From Pyropia yezoensis (Eukaryota; Rhodophyta; Bangiophyceae; Bangiales; Bangiaceae), in assembly GCA_009829735.1 (NCBI GenBank), contig CM020618.1, positions 37,238,894-37,302,893 of the forward strand: 64,000 bases of DNA, in the 5' to 3' direction. Shown here piece after piece: positions 42,272 through 51,575 of this stretch; positions within the stretch are counted from its first letter, which is position 1, and every line of letters begins with the position of its first letter. The translations under genes and the position numbers were made by a program. The notes beneath the pieces were generated by a model. That model was not told the DNA's origin. It did not search any database and worked only from the letters and a program-made list of their open reading frames with translations.

Positions 42272-43144
42272 ATGGTGTCCTTCCGCAAGGCCACCGCCGT
42301 GGCCGTCGTGGCCACCGTGGCGGCGCTGGTCGTCGCAGACGGCGCCGCCGCCGCGGACGGCGCGGCCACCGTCCACACCTACTACCGTGGCGGCGGCGGC
42401 GGCGGCGGCCGTGGCGGCAGCAGCGGCCACGGCGGCGGTGGTGGCGGCAACCGTGGCGGCGGCGGCAGCAGCGGTGGCCGCGGCGGCGGCGGCGGCGGTG
42501 TTGGCGGCAGCAGCGGCGGCCGCGGCGGTGGCCGCGGTGGTGGTGGCGGCAGCAGCGGTGGCCGCGGCGGTGGCTTTGGCGGCGTCGGCGGCGGTGGTGG
42601 CAGCGGCGGCCGTGGTGGCAGCAGCAGCGGCGGTCGCGGGTGCGGCCGTGGCGGCAGCAGCGGCGGGGGCAGCTCGTCGGGTGGTGGCCGTGGGTGCGGC
42701 GGGCCGGTGGCGCCGCCGCCGCCTCCCCCCCCCCCCCCGCCCCCCCCGCCGCCCCCCCCCTCGCCCCCCCCCGCGCCGACGGTGGGGCCTCCCCCCCCGC
42801 CCCCGCCGCCGCCCCCTCCCCCCCCCCCCCCCGCGCCTACGGTGGGGCCTCCCCCCCCGCCCCCGCCGCCGCCCCCTCCCCCCCCCCCCCCCGCGCCTAC
42901 GGTGGGGCCGCCGCCGCCGCCGCCGCCCCCCCCGTCGACCATCCCCGCCGGCGAGCCGTGCGACTTTGACGGCGCCGTCTGCGCCGAAGGGCTGGTGTGC
43001 AAGACGGGCGCGGGTGGCCCCGCCGGGGCGACCTGCCGCTACTACGTGCGCCCCTGCTCGGCGTGTGACAATGCCGAGGCGCTGTGCTGGGACGGCTACT
43101 CGTGCGACGCGGGGACGTGCCAGGCCAACCGGTGCGCGGCGTAA
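42272..43144 (+). CDS. Secreted Gly-rich / poly-Pro / Cys-rich protein, intact copy
   Basis: 290 residues in four parts. First a signal peptide (MVSFRKATAVAVVATVAALV, cleavage near residue 27). Then about 110 residues of Gly/Ser/Arg-rich repeats (GGRGGSSGGRGGG type) with two single GRGC cysteines. Then a poly-Pro hinge of three blocks separated by APTVG. Last a compact tail at 222-290 with ten cysteines (CDFDGAVCAEGLVC...CSACDNAEALCWDGYSCDAG). The frame is open upstream to an ATG at 42128, conserved in the other copy, but that start would bury the signal peptide and lies only ~30 bp from the TATA box. A secreted cell-wall or matrix protein is inferred, with the Cys tail as a small disulfide-rich binding domain. 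No named family is recognised. Confidence 0.82.
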   Translation: MVSFRKATAVAVVATVAALVVADGAAAADGAATVHTYYRGGGGGGGRGGSSGHGGGGGGNRGGGGSSGGRGGGGGGVGGSSGGRGGGRGGGGGSSGGRGGGFGGVGGGGGSGGRGGSSSGGRGCGRGGSSGGGSSSGGGRGCGGPVAPPPPPPPPPPPPPPPPSPPPAPTVGPPPPPPPPPPPPPPPAPTVGPPPPPPPPPPPPPPPAPTVGPPPPPPPPPSTIPAGEPCDFDGAVCAEGLVCKTGAGGPAGATCRYYVRPCSACDNAEALCWDGYSCDAGTCQANRCAA

Positions 43145-43492
43145 ACGGGCGGTGGTGATGGCTGCGCCGGCGTCCCGAGGTGGTGGTGGATGGTGGTGAG
43201 CGGCGCCGCCGCCGTGCGGCGGTGACGCATAATGCGAGGATGGCGTCGAGGGAAGGTGCCGGACGGTTGGTGCCTCGCGTTTTTGGGAGTGGGAGGGGGG
43301 GCTTGGCGCCGCGGCGACAAGACGCTCCGCTTTGTTTTGTATGTTTCTACCCGCCACGCCGTGCGTGGTGGGCTGGGCTGGCAGTGGGACGCGACGGGGG
43401 TGGGCGGAGGAGTGGGTAGAGGGGATGGGGGGCATTGACGGCCCAACATCCGACCGAGTCGTGCCTCTGGAAAATGAAATAAGCAGCCGCCT

Positions 43493-44082
43493 ATTCTATT
43501 TATGTCCATCTTGTTTCGTTCTGTCTCTTTCACTACGTGCCTCGTGTGGGAGCCGACCGACGGCAACGGGCCGTCGTCCTAACCTGCCCACCCCGCCGTC
43601 TTCCCCTACTTCTGTCCATCTGACCCTCGCTCCCATCTTGAAAAAATGAGAACCGGGTATGCCGTCACCCCTCCCCCCACCCTCCCATTGACAAAGCCGC
43701 CGGTGCTGTGCCCCCCCCCTTCGGTTACCCATGCCGCAGTCAGACACGACACCGGGCCCACAAACCCATGATGTCCATACACCAATCCCATCGCTTCGCC
43801 TGTTCCCCCACAGTTATTGACCAGGTGCCCCTCCCTCCCCGCTGAGCAAGCACCGAGGCCGCCCCCCCTCCCCGCTCAGCAGGTACCATTGCCGCTCCCC
43901 CCCCCAGCGGTGGCGCGGCGACGGCGTTTGACACCAGCCCTCGCTTTGCTTGGCCTCCCGGGAGAGCGCACCGGTCCCTCCCGCCGCCCCCACCTGTCGG
44001 TGGGAATCATTGTACATACTGCCAAGCGTATGTATGTAAACACGTTTGCCAAAAGGAAGGAACTCCCACACCTGGGTGATGG
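43493..44082. other. Intergenic, no recognised gene
   Basis: This lies between the inverted duplication and the 3' end of the next gene. It is less GC-rich at 43490-43560 and has short direct repeats (ccctccccgctgagcaag / ccctccccgctcagcag) at about 43832-43882. Confidence 0.4.
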
Positions 44083-45195
44083 TCACCTCGTGCCGCGGCG
44101 AGCGGGCCGCCACCCACCGCTCGCGCACCCCGCCAACGCCACCGCCCATGCCGCCCAAAACGCATTCCCGTGGCGCACCGCCGCGGCGCGTCGCCACACA
44201 CCGGGGGGTGCTACGGACACGAAGATGCACGCCAGGGGCGGCTGGACGTCCAGGGTCGCCCCCCAATAGCGACGCATGTCAGGGTTGGATCGGTAGCCGG
44301 CACGCGTAAGGGCGACGGCCACGGCGGCAGTGACGGCATCTTGTGTGTGGGTGTCGCCCCATGCGAGGAGCTCATGCACCGACAGCTGCGTGGCTGCCGG
44401 CTGTGGAGGAGAGCAGACACGGGCGAAGACACAGCCGCTGCCGTCGCCGTCACCGTCGCCGCCGCCGCTGTCGCCGTCGCTGCCATCGCCGTCGCAGCCG
44501 CCGACGCCCCCACCGCTGCCAACACCAATACTACCAATGCCACTGCTGCTCCTGTCGCCAGGTACACTGCCCGCCGTGCCCGTCGCCAATGAGGTCCTCG
44601 GCAGGACTTGTGGCCTGGCAGACGCGCCACCCCCTTGCGCCGGCTGCTCGCGGTCACGAGAGCCATGCGCGGTCCTCAACGTGGCGGCAAGGCCCGCCGC
44701 GGCAGCTCCCTCCGCCGTCGGCGCCGGTCGTCGCAACCGCAAGCCGGTCAGGACGACGGGATTCTTCCGAGTGACCCGGCTACTGGCATGGCCATCAGCG
44801 TCTGGCCTAGTGTCATGCTCGGTCGCGACGACGACGAGCCGCCGGGTCCACGCCGGGCGGACGTCCGCCACTATTCGAACCGCGCTGGCAGCATCCACCC
44901 AAAAGTGAGCCCAAGCCTTCTCGGCCCCTTTCGAGTCCCAGCACAGCACAACCAGTATGAACGCCAGACAGTCCGCAGTCAGGCCTAGCCAACGCGCAGC
45001 TGGATCCCCCGTCGCGGCCAGACCAACGGATGTCCACGTGAACACGTGGACCAGAGCTACCCCGAAGTAGGCAACCAACTTGGTGGGCTCTGGAGGCGCC
45101 CGCGCGACCATCAGACCTTCCACCAGCTCCGCTGCCTTTTCGAGGGCGCCAGCTGAGTGAGGCGGCGCCTCAGCGCGGTGGCCCGTCCGGTTCAT
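44083..45195 (-). CDS. Putative membrane protein, unrecognised
   Basis: 370 residues from the ATG at 45195. The first ~130 residues look like real protein: a short amphipathic region (GALEKAAELVEGLMVAR), then two hydrophobic segments at about 39-61 (KLVAYFGVALVHVFTWTSVG) and 69-86 (LGLTADCLAFILVVLCW) separated by a short loop. A charged/aromatic stretch follows (KGAEKAWAHFWVDAASAVRI). A Ser/Gly/Asp-rich linker leads to a second ordered part (LSVHELLAWGDTHTQDAV; MRRYWGATLDVQPPLACIFV) and a hydrophobic end. A two-pass membrane protein is inferred. The extreme C-terminus is poorly supported and may be an unspliced read-through. No family is recognised. Confidence 0.55.
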   Translation of the reverse strand: MNRTGHRAEAPPHSAGALEKAAELVEGLMVARAPPEPTKLVAYFGVALVHVFTWTSVGLAATGDPAARWLGLTADCLAFILVVLCWDSKGAEKAWAHFWVDAASAVRIVADVRPAWTRRLVVVATEHDTRPDADGHASSRVTRKNPVVLTGLRLRRPAPTAEGAAAAGLAATLRTAHGSRDREQPAQGGGASARPQVLPRTSLATGTAGSVPGDRSSSGIGSIGVGSGGGVGGCDGDGSDGDSGGGDGDGDGSGCVFARVCSPPQPAATQLSVHELLAWGDTHTQDAVTAAVAVALTRAGYRSNPDMRRYWGATLDVQPPLACIFVSVAPPGVWRRAAAVRHGNAFWAAWAVALAGCASGGWRPARRGTR

Positions 45196-46654
45196 GCCCG
45201 TCCGTCACACGTGACCAGGTCCCTGGCACGGAATGTGAAGGGGGCGGCTGGGTGGGGACACCAGCTGGCAGGCTGCGCGCGGTGCAACGCCGCGCCTCGG
45301 CAGCACGGCCGTTAGAGGACGGCGGCAGAGGGAAAAAAAGGACGCGAGCGAGCACAGAGCACGAGGGGCGGAAGAGGGGGGGCGGAGGGCGGGCGGGTAC
45401 ACGCCTCGACGGCAGCCCGTCACAGAGAGCGGGCATGTGGGGACGCTGGCAAGAGAAGTCAGGCTCCGCGACGACAGAAAACGTGGAGACGGGCTCCGTC
45501 TAGGAGCTGCTGCGGGGGCTCATTGGCGGCTCGCAGGGCGTCCGCCGCGCCACGCAGGCCGTCGGAGGGGTGGGCGGAGGAGCCCCGCGGGGCCCCTGAC
45601 GCGCGAGGGGGCGCCGGGCAGCACTACCAGCTCGGGCGCTGGCGCCGCCCCGCCGGTGCCGCAGGGGCAGCGGGGGGGACGCTGCGTGCGTGAGCCCAGA
45701 GGTTGTATACGTGAAGGAGGCGTGAGGGGTGCGGTGGGGGGTGGGGGAGCGGGGTGGGAAGCCAGGGGGCGTGCCGGAGCCCGTCTTGTAGTTGGCGAGA
45801 CGCCCCGCCGCCCTTGCGAGACACTGCCGACGCGGGACCAGCGGGGGAGCGTGGAACGGGTGTCGTCTATATACATAGATATCTATCTAGCAATGGCAAT
45901 GTCAATTCTGCTTGATAGTATGACAAGACCTATTTGTTTAGAACATACGATGGATTCATCTTTCGGGCGGGCGGCGGCGGGCGTGCCCGCGCGGCCGAGC
46001 GGCCAGTGACGCACCGCGGCAAGAGAGATGGCAAGGGCGCGGTCTCCCGCTAGGGCCGCCGCCCGCCCGCCGCGTCGAGCGGCCACGAGGGGGTGGGAAA
46101 GCCGCCGCGTGTAGGAACGGGATAGACGCCCCCAGTGCGGAAATTTCGACCCGTCGAGGGCGTGCGCGCCGGCGGCGCGGTGCGGCAGCCGCAAGCAACG
46201 GCAGCGACGGTGGTGATGGTGTCGGTGGCGGCGTCGGCAGCGGGAAGGGGCGGCGGCCGCCGATCCTCCCCCCCCAGCTAGATGCCGGGTGGTCACTGCC
46301 GCTACCGCTCCTGGGTCCGGCCCAATACACACGGCTGAAGGGGCGGCGAGGGCTTTGTGGTCCATCCCGACGTTGTTTGGAGGAGAGAGAATGGGGAGTG
46401 GCTGAGGGGGTGAGGCTGAGGGGGGGTGGCTGGCCGTAGATCCATCTGGGGAAGACGCGCTGTCGCTGTCGAGGGCTAAGCCGCCAGGGGCGGCTGCCAG
46501 AGTTTAGTGGCTGTACATACAAGCTCCCCCGCTTCGACACACTCGCCATGCCTGCTCAAAATGTCTACGACTCTCATGGTGGCAGTGGGCGGCAAGTCGG
46601 CCCCGCCCGAAGCCAACCAGCTGCTCACTTGCGGTGGTGGCGGTAGTCCTGCTG

Positions 46655-46696
<42 letters not shown>

Positions 46697-47266
46697 GGCT
46701 TTGTTGTTATTGTTGTCGTTGTTGTCGTAGCTGGTGCTCCAGTACACCTTGTAGGAACAGTAGCCCTGCGGTCCTCGCCAGCGCGCGACGACGAGCGCCA
46801 CGTTCTCTTTTGGGGGACGGCAACGCCACAGTCATTGGCGTCGGCGAGGCGCTCTGCCAGCGCCGCGCCCGCCACGGGGGGAGGAGCGCCGACACAACTG
46901 CCGTCGCCTGGAGGGATGTCGGCCAGCGTCAGCCCCTCGTTCTTCTGCCGCGGCCGCGTCGCCGCTGGCAAGCGGGCCCAGCAGGCCGACGTTGCCGCCA
47001 CTGCCCCCGCCGCCTCCGCCGCTGCCTCCTGACCCAGCGGCCCCCCGACCACTCCGGCGCCGCCGGCCGCCGCCACACCCGCCAGTGCCGCCCCGCCGGC
47101 AACGTCACCCGGCGCCAGGTCCGCCCCCCTCCTCTCACTGGCCCCCTCCCAAGCTAGGCAGCCGCCTCGGCAGCAGCGGCTGCGCCCGCCAGTGGGTCCC
47201 GCCAGGCCCCCCCCCCCGCCCCCCCCGGCCGGGCATGGGCGGGCGGTGATGGCGGCGGGGGGGGCT
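45196..47266. other. 2.1 kb with no supported gene
   Basis: It contains an AT-rich island at about 45866-45960 (atatacatagatatctatct) unlike its surroundings. A minus frame of 303 residues (46504-47415) is Thr-rich only because it reads through the TTG microsatellite, and is not supported. The region just right of 45195 should hold the promoter of the membrane-protein gene. Confidence 0.4.
46656..46697. repeat. (TTG)14 microsatellite
   Basis: Fourteen TTG triplets, followed by degenerate TTG/TCG triplets to about 46730. It creates spurious poly-Val (plus) and poly-Thr (minus) frames. Confidence 0.95.
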
Positions 47267-47869
47267 TCACGGGTCCGCCGCCGGCACGGCAAACGGGTCG
47301 AGCAGCTGCCCCCCGCACACCAGGCGCATGACCCGGCGGGAGGTGGCGAAGCGGCGGGCCGCCGCGGCGGCGGCGACGACCAGCGCCTCGTTCGACGCCG
47401 AGTGGGGCGCCACATACACGGGTATGCATGCGAGGAAGGAGAGGGCGGGTAGCGCCACCACCGCTGCCCGGATGGCGTGTGGGGGAAAGCCCCCCAGCAG
47501 CCCCACCTGCTATGTCAGAGACGACAGCCGCGTGGCGGCCTCGGCAACGGCCGCCGAGTCAAGGTCGCCCGCCAACGCGTCGTCCGCCAGGCGCAGTCGC
47601 AGGTTTTTCAGGCGGGGGAAGCGGGCCGCGGCGATGGCCCCCACCACCCGAGACCTCACAGAGACGGTCAGAATCATCTCCGGGAGGCAGGCCAGCGCTG
47701 CCGACACGGCGGGGTCCTCAACCGTGCACGTCAGGGCGTCGAGGGCGCCCCCGCCGACGCTCGGAGCAGCCCGCTGCTGCTGCTGCTGCTGCTGCCGCCA
47801 CCGCCGCGCCGCCGTGCCGCCGATGGCGGGCACAATAGCGGCTGGCCATGCTACCTCCACCCCCCTCAA
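47267..47869 (-). pseudogene. LRR-like gene fragment with in-frame TAG
   Basis: One minus-strand frame reads as leucine-rich-repeat-like sequence on both sides of a TAG at 47510-47512. Before it stands FPRLKNLRLRLADDALAGDL...ATRLSSLT; after it, VGLLGGFPPHAIRAAVVALP then ALSFLACIPVYV. The frame ends at 47267. The same leucine spacing continuing across the stop suggests a nonsense mutation. Alternatively the stop sits in a small intron, since TAGCAG|GTGGGG resembles an acceptor. A CAG repeat encodes Gln7 near the start, and no good ATG or 5' exon was identified. Probably a degraded LRR or F-box/LRR-type gene; the assignment is tentative. Confidence 0.4.
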
Positions 47870-49767
47870 AAAACAACGGAGGGCGGTCGCCGGCGGGACC
47901 CCTTCCTGGCTCCCCCTGCCGGCGCCCCCGCCCCCCCCAACCTTTTGTCACCAGTGCTGCCGCCTCGTCCGTCCCCACCCGGCCGTGTAACGGTGGGGGA
48001 GGGCGCGTCGTCGACGCGAGTGCCAGGGAGCGCCACCGGCGGGTGGTGGCAGAGTGACGGGGGCCTCGTGGGAGTGGGGGTGGGGGTGGGCAGGGGGGGG
48101 AGAAGGGGTGCCGCGCGGTGGCAGACGTGGAGGGGGGAGGGCGGTCGCTCCGTTGGCAGAGCCGAGGCACCCCCCGCCGCTGGCAGGCGGCCATGTACAT
48201 AGCTAAATAGCCGCCGCTGCGTCCGGGGCCGCGGGTGGAGCGCGGGAGCGGGGCGGGGGAGCGTCTCTTTCTTTCCCGGCAGAGAACAGAGGGCATTGCG
48301 GTGGGAGGGAGGTGGGGGAGTGGGGTGGGGGGGGGGGTGAGGGGGGTGTGCTGAACGGACTTGCTAGCCAGAACGGCACCTCATCCCTGGTGGCTCTCCC
48401 CCGCCCCCGCCCCCCCCCCCCGGCTCCTCCTCTGCTATCGACGCCATCATGGGGCGTGATCCCCCGGCAGACCCCAGACAGATAAACGCGCGCACAGTGC
48501 CAGCGCCAGGGACAGGCGGGGGGGGGGGGGGTGGGAAGGGGGCCGGGTGGCCGCCACGGGGATCGACGGCGACGCCGCGGGCGGCGCGCCACCCGGCGGG
48601 CGCCGCTGGCGGGGCTGGGGCTGCCAGTGGCAGCGTCAGCCGCCCGTCGGCGGGGCGGCGGCAGTCAGGGGCATGGGCGCGGTGCCTGTATGTACCACGG
48701 TATGTAGCGGCGCGCCACGATCCACGCGAGCGGGGCGGGCGCGCCGGCGGGGGCGAGACAGTTGGCCCGCGCCCATCTCCCACGCTTCCCTCCCCCGCTG
48801 CCCCCCTATCACCGCCAAAAGGCCGCGCACCGGCTGCCACGGGCGGGGGGAAAACCACTTCCACCCCCGTAGGTATGTACGGCGATCGACGCGCGGCCGT
48901 GCGCCCATCGCGATTGGCGCCCAGAATGAGAATGTCAATGTCCGTGTCGACGCCACCCTGCGAGCGTCTGCGCCCTTGGGACGAAACGTGGCACCGCTCG
49001 GGAGGTGGTGGGGGGGGGGGGAAGGTCACGCGCAATGGCGATGCAAGCATTGCAACAAGAGGAAAGAAACATCCGCCGGGCACGGGGGTGAGCGGATACC
49101 AACCTACCAGCGTCGGCTAAGCCCCCTCCCCTCCTCTCCCTGCGGCGGGGGTGTCCTCCTCCTACTCGGTCCAGACGGCGGCGGCGGTACGGCACAGCAC
49201 ATGCATGCGTACCCGCGCCCGACAGCCACACGGGTCGGGGCCTCCGCCCCCGCCCCGAGCTCGACGCGGTCGGTCGGCCGACCGATCACTACCACTGTCG
49301 CTGTCCTGTTTCGTCCTCTCTATTTCTTTTTTTCCGCTCCTATCACGCCTTCACCGACAGTGGACTGCTCCCCCAACACGTGGGCTGCGGTGCACCCCAC
49401 ACGCCACCGCCGTCGCGATACACAGGCGGCGACACGGGCACACGGTCCGGCGCACCACCCGGACAAGAGGGACAAGAGGAGACAAGAAAAAAGAGAATGG
49501 ACGAGCAGAAGAGCACAAGTCGCGAGAGGACGTGAGGTGCCGCTGGCGGGGAAGGCGAAGACAGCCAGCCCATGCCCCAACTGGACGGCCCTCCCCGGAC
49601 AGGCCATTCCATGGTAATCGCAGGGGCACCGGCGGCCGCGGTGGAGGGTGCCAACCCCCGGAAGGCAGGGGGCGTGTGTCCCCACCCCACCATCCTCTCC
49701 CCGCCTTCGACGCCCCCCCCCCCACCCTCCCCTCCCCCCCCCCCATCCCCCCACCGTCTTCCGGCTC
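47870..49767. other. 1.9 kb with no supported gene
   Basis: Several open frames exist. One minus frame (48364-49083) has a locally protein-like stretch (GGVDTDIDILILGANRDGRT) but is otherwise low-complexity, so it is not called. G runs lie at about 48330 and 48520, and C-rich runs at about 49710-49750. The part next to 49768 is the 3' side of the VOC gene. Confidence 0.4.
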
Positions 49768-50331
49768 CTACTTTCCACACGTCGGGCGGCACAGCACGAC
49801 GACGTGCCCCGCCGGGTCCCGGAGGGCCAGCTCCCGTGTACCATACGGCATGTCCCGGGGCAGCACCAGCACCTCCACCGACGGCGGCAGCGCGGCGGCC
49901 GCAGCATCCACGTCCACGTTCCGCAGGTAGAGCGTACACGGCGCACCGGCGCCCGGCGGCGGCGGCGTCGCCGCCACCGCCCCCGGCGGAAGGTAGCCCG
50001 ACGTGGCCAGCGGGGCGCGGAGCTGGAGCATCAGCTCCGCCCCTGCCGCCGCGCGGAGGATCCCAAACGCCACGTCAGCCCGCCGGGCCGGGTCGTCGAG
50101 AGGCACGGCCGTGTCGGCTGGGTCGGATGCCCACACCAGCCGCAGGTGCAGGGCGTCGAGGTAAAAGGCGAGCGCCGCGGGCATGTCGTCAACGAGCAGG
50201 CACGGCACGACTGTGGTGCCCCCAGCGGTGGGGGGGAGGCCCGTCGGCGGGGGCGACGGCGGCGCTGCTGCTGCCGGCGCTGCCAATGGGCCGTCAGCGG
50301 CCGCCGCCGGCGACACGTCCGAGGTAGCCAT
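49768..50331 (-). CDS. VOC / glyoxalase-bleomycin-resistance fold protein
   Basis: 187 residues, intronless. After a 40-residue Ala/Pro-rich leader, one vicinal-oxygen-chelate module is clear. The first beta-alpha-beta unit reads TTVVPCLLVDDMPAALAFY then LDALHLRLVW. Then comes AELMLQLRAP, and the second half reads CTLYLRNVDVDAAAAALPPS then PYGTRELALRDPAGHVVVL. The Glu in TRELALRDPAGH sits where VOC enzymes place a metal-ligand Glu, but the other ligands are not evident. A PhnB/YdeG-like or drug-binding VOC protein is as likely as a true glyoxalase. VOC proteins act as dimers or paired modules. The leader could be an organelle transit peptide, though it is acidic/Pro-rich with few basic residues, so a cytosolic location is equally likely. 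Confidence 0.85.
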   Translation of the reverse strand: MATSDVSPAAAADGPLAAPAAAAPPSPPPTGLPPTAGGTTVVPCLLVDDMPAALAFYLDALHLRLVWASDPADTAVPLDDPARRADVAFGILRAAAGAELMLQLRAPLATSGYLPPGAVAATPPPPGAGAPCTLYLRNVDVDAAAAALPPSVEVLVLPRDMPYGTRELALRDPAGHVVVLCRPTCGK

Positions 50332-50656
50332 GCCGGCGGTCCAAGGGGGGGGGGCGGGGTGGCTAGGCGATTACCGCTTCACCCCTGTCACCTAACGGCG
50401 GCGCCCCACAGACACGCACAGCGGGTGCACCAGGCGGGAGGCGTCCCACACGTATACGGGCGGTCCAAGACACGGTATCTATCGCGTGTGGCGCTGAGTT
50501 CGTGGCGCGCCGTGGCACGACTTGATTGGCTCCAGGGCGCCACGTGTATGCCGGATCTGCGCCACAAACTCGACGCCACCACCACATGGCTTTGGCCAAA
50601 GCCATGTGGCGCACAACGCGCCACAAAGGGAGCCACGAACCTCAAGTGTGGTAGAC
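50332..50656. other. Intergenic between the VOC gene and the transposon
   Basis: No gene is recognised. The segment next to 50331 should hold the VOC promoter. Several copies of GGCGCGCC/GCGCCAC-type words lie at 50500-50640 around the 28-bp palindrome. Confidence 0.4.
50582..50609. repeat. Perfect 28-bp palindrome
   Basis: CCACATGGCTTTGG followed directly by its own reverse complement, no loop. It lies about 50 bp outside the left terminal repeat of the large element. Confidence 0.95.
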
Positions 50657-50804
50657 TTTTGAAGTAGTTAATGAATCCAAGGGACGGAGGTCCCGTCTCA
50701 GGGTGTGTGGCTGGAAGTAAGTAAGTAACTGATGATGGTAGTAAGGTTGGCACGTTGGCACGACCTTGGCAGCGTTGCCTGGTCCTTCCAGCCGTACCTG
50801 AACC
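50657..50804 (+). repeat. Left terminal inverted repeat
   Basis: The core ctggaagtaagtaagtaact (50711-50730) and the next 20 bases match the right end in inverse orientation. Similarity resumes at the inner edge (AGCCGTACCTGAAC here, AGCCGTACCTTGAC in the right copy). Confidence 0.7.
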
Positions 50805-50846
50805 TCCCCCCCCCCCCCCCCGTGCGCGCCGCCGAAAGAACACGCA

Positions 50847-50936
50847 CCCAAAAAAGAGCGCGCGCCCAAAAAAAGCGCGCGCCCAAAAAAAGCGCGCGCC
50901 CAAAAAAAGCGCGCGCCCAAAAAAAGCGCGCGCGCG
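50847..50936 (+). repeat. 17-bp tandem repeat, five copies
   Basis: The unit CCCAAAAAAAGCGCGCG is repeated five times, the first copy slightly variant. It joins an A7 tract to a GC-alternating, Z-DNA-prone tract. It lies just inside the left terminal repeat, upstream of the transposase gene. Confidence 0.9.
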
Positions 50937-50997
50937 CCGTGGGCGCCAAAACCAGGCGAGCATCTGAGCCGTCGGGGGGGGGGGGGCACCACACCGT

Positions 50998-51440
50998 CAT
51001 CGTCGCCACCCCCCCCCCCGTCGTCGCCACCCCCCCCCCCCGTCATCGCCACCCCCCCCCTGTCGTCGCCGCCCCTCGCCCCGTCGTCGCCACCCTCCCC
51101 CCCGTCGTCGCCGCCCCCCACCCCGTCATCGCCACCCCCCCCCCGTCATCGCCACCCCCCCCCCGTGGTCGCGACCCCCCCGCCGTGGTCGCCACTCCCC
51201 CCCCCGTCGTCGCAACTCCCCCCCCCGTCATCGCCACCCCCCCCCTGTCGTCGCCGCCCCCCGCCCCGTCGTCGCCACTCTCCCCCCCGTCGTCGCCGCC
51301 CCCCACCCCGTCATCGCCACCCCCCCCCCCGTCATCGCCACCCCCCCCCCCGTCATCGCCACCCCCCCCCCCGTGGTCGCCACCCCCCCGCCGTGGTCGC
51401 CACTCCCCCCCCCGTCGTCGCTACCCCGGCCTCCGTCGTC
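50998..51440 (+). repeat. ~18-22 bp C-rich minisatellite
   Basis: More than twenty units of the form cgtc(a/g)tcgccacccccccc with variable C-run length. They fill the space between the 17-bp repeats and the start of the transposase gene, and give spurious Pro/Ser-rich frames. Confidence 0.9.
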
Positions 51441-51575
51441 GCCACCCCGCCCCGGTGGTTGACCTCGCGCCTGCGCTTGTCACCACGCCGCCTTCCGTCA
51501 ACACGACCTGGTACCGCCGTTGACCGCGCCATCCCCCTCTCATGCGCCTCCCCCCGACCACTTTCACCGAACATC

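Larger units (their letters stand above)
41435..43492. repeat. Right arm of ~2 kb inverted duplication
   Basis: Reverse-complement partner of 36838-38770; it carries the intact gene. Similarity ends on the right at about 43492, where gccgcctattc meets unrelated sequence. It decays on the left near the C run at about 41370-41390. The edges are estimated by eye. Confidence 0.85.

Noticed and set aside
41810..43435. 541-residue minus-strand frame opposite the Cys-rich gene
   Set aside because: Exact antisense of a gene with a signal peptide and conserved Cys tail; Ala/Thr/Arg runs are reverse-strand readings of Gly/Pro repeats.
46504..47415. 303-residue minus-strand Thr-rich frame
   Set aside because: The Thr run is the TTG microsatellite read in reverse; the rest overlaps the LRR-like fragment in another frame.
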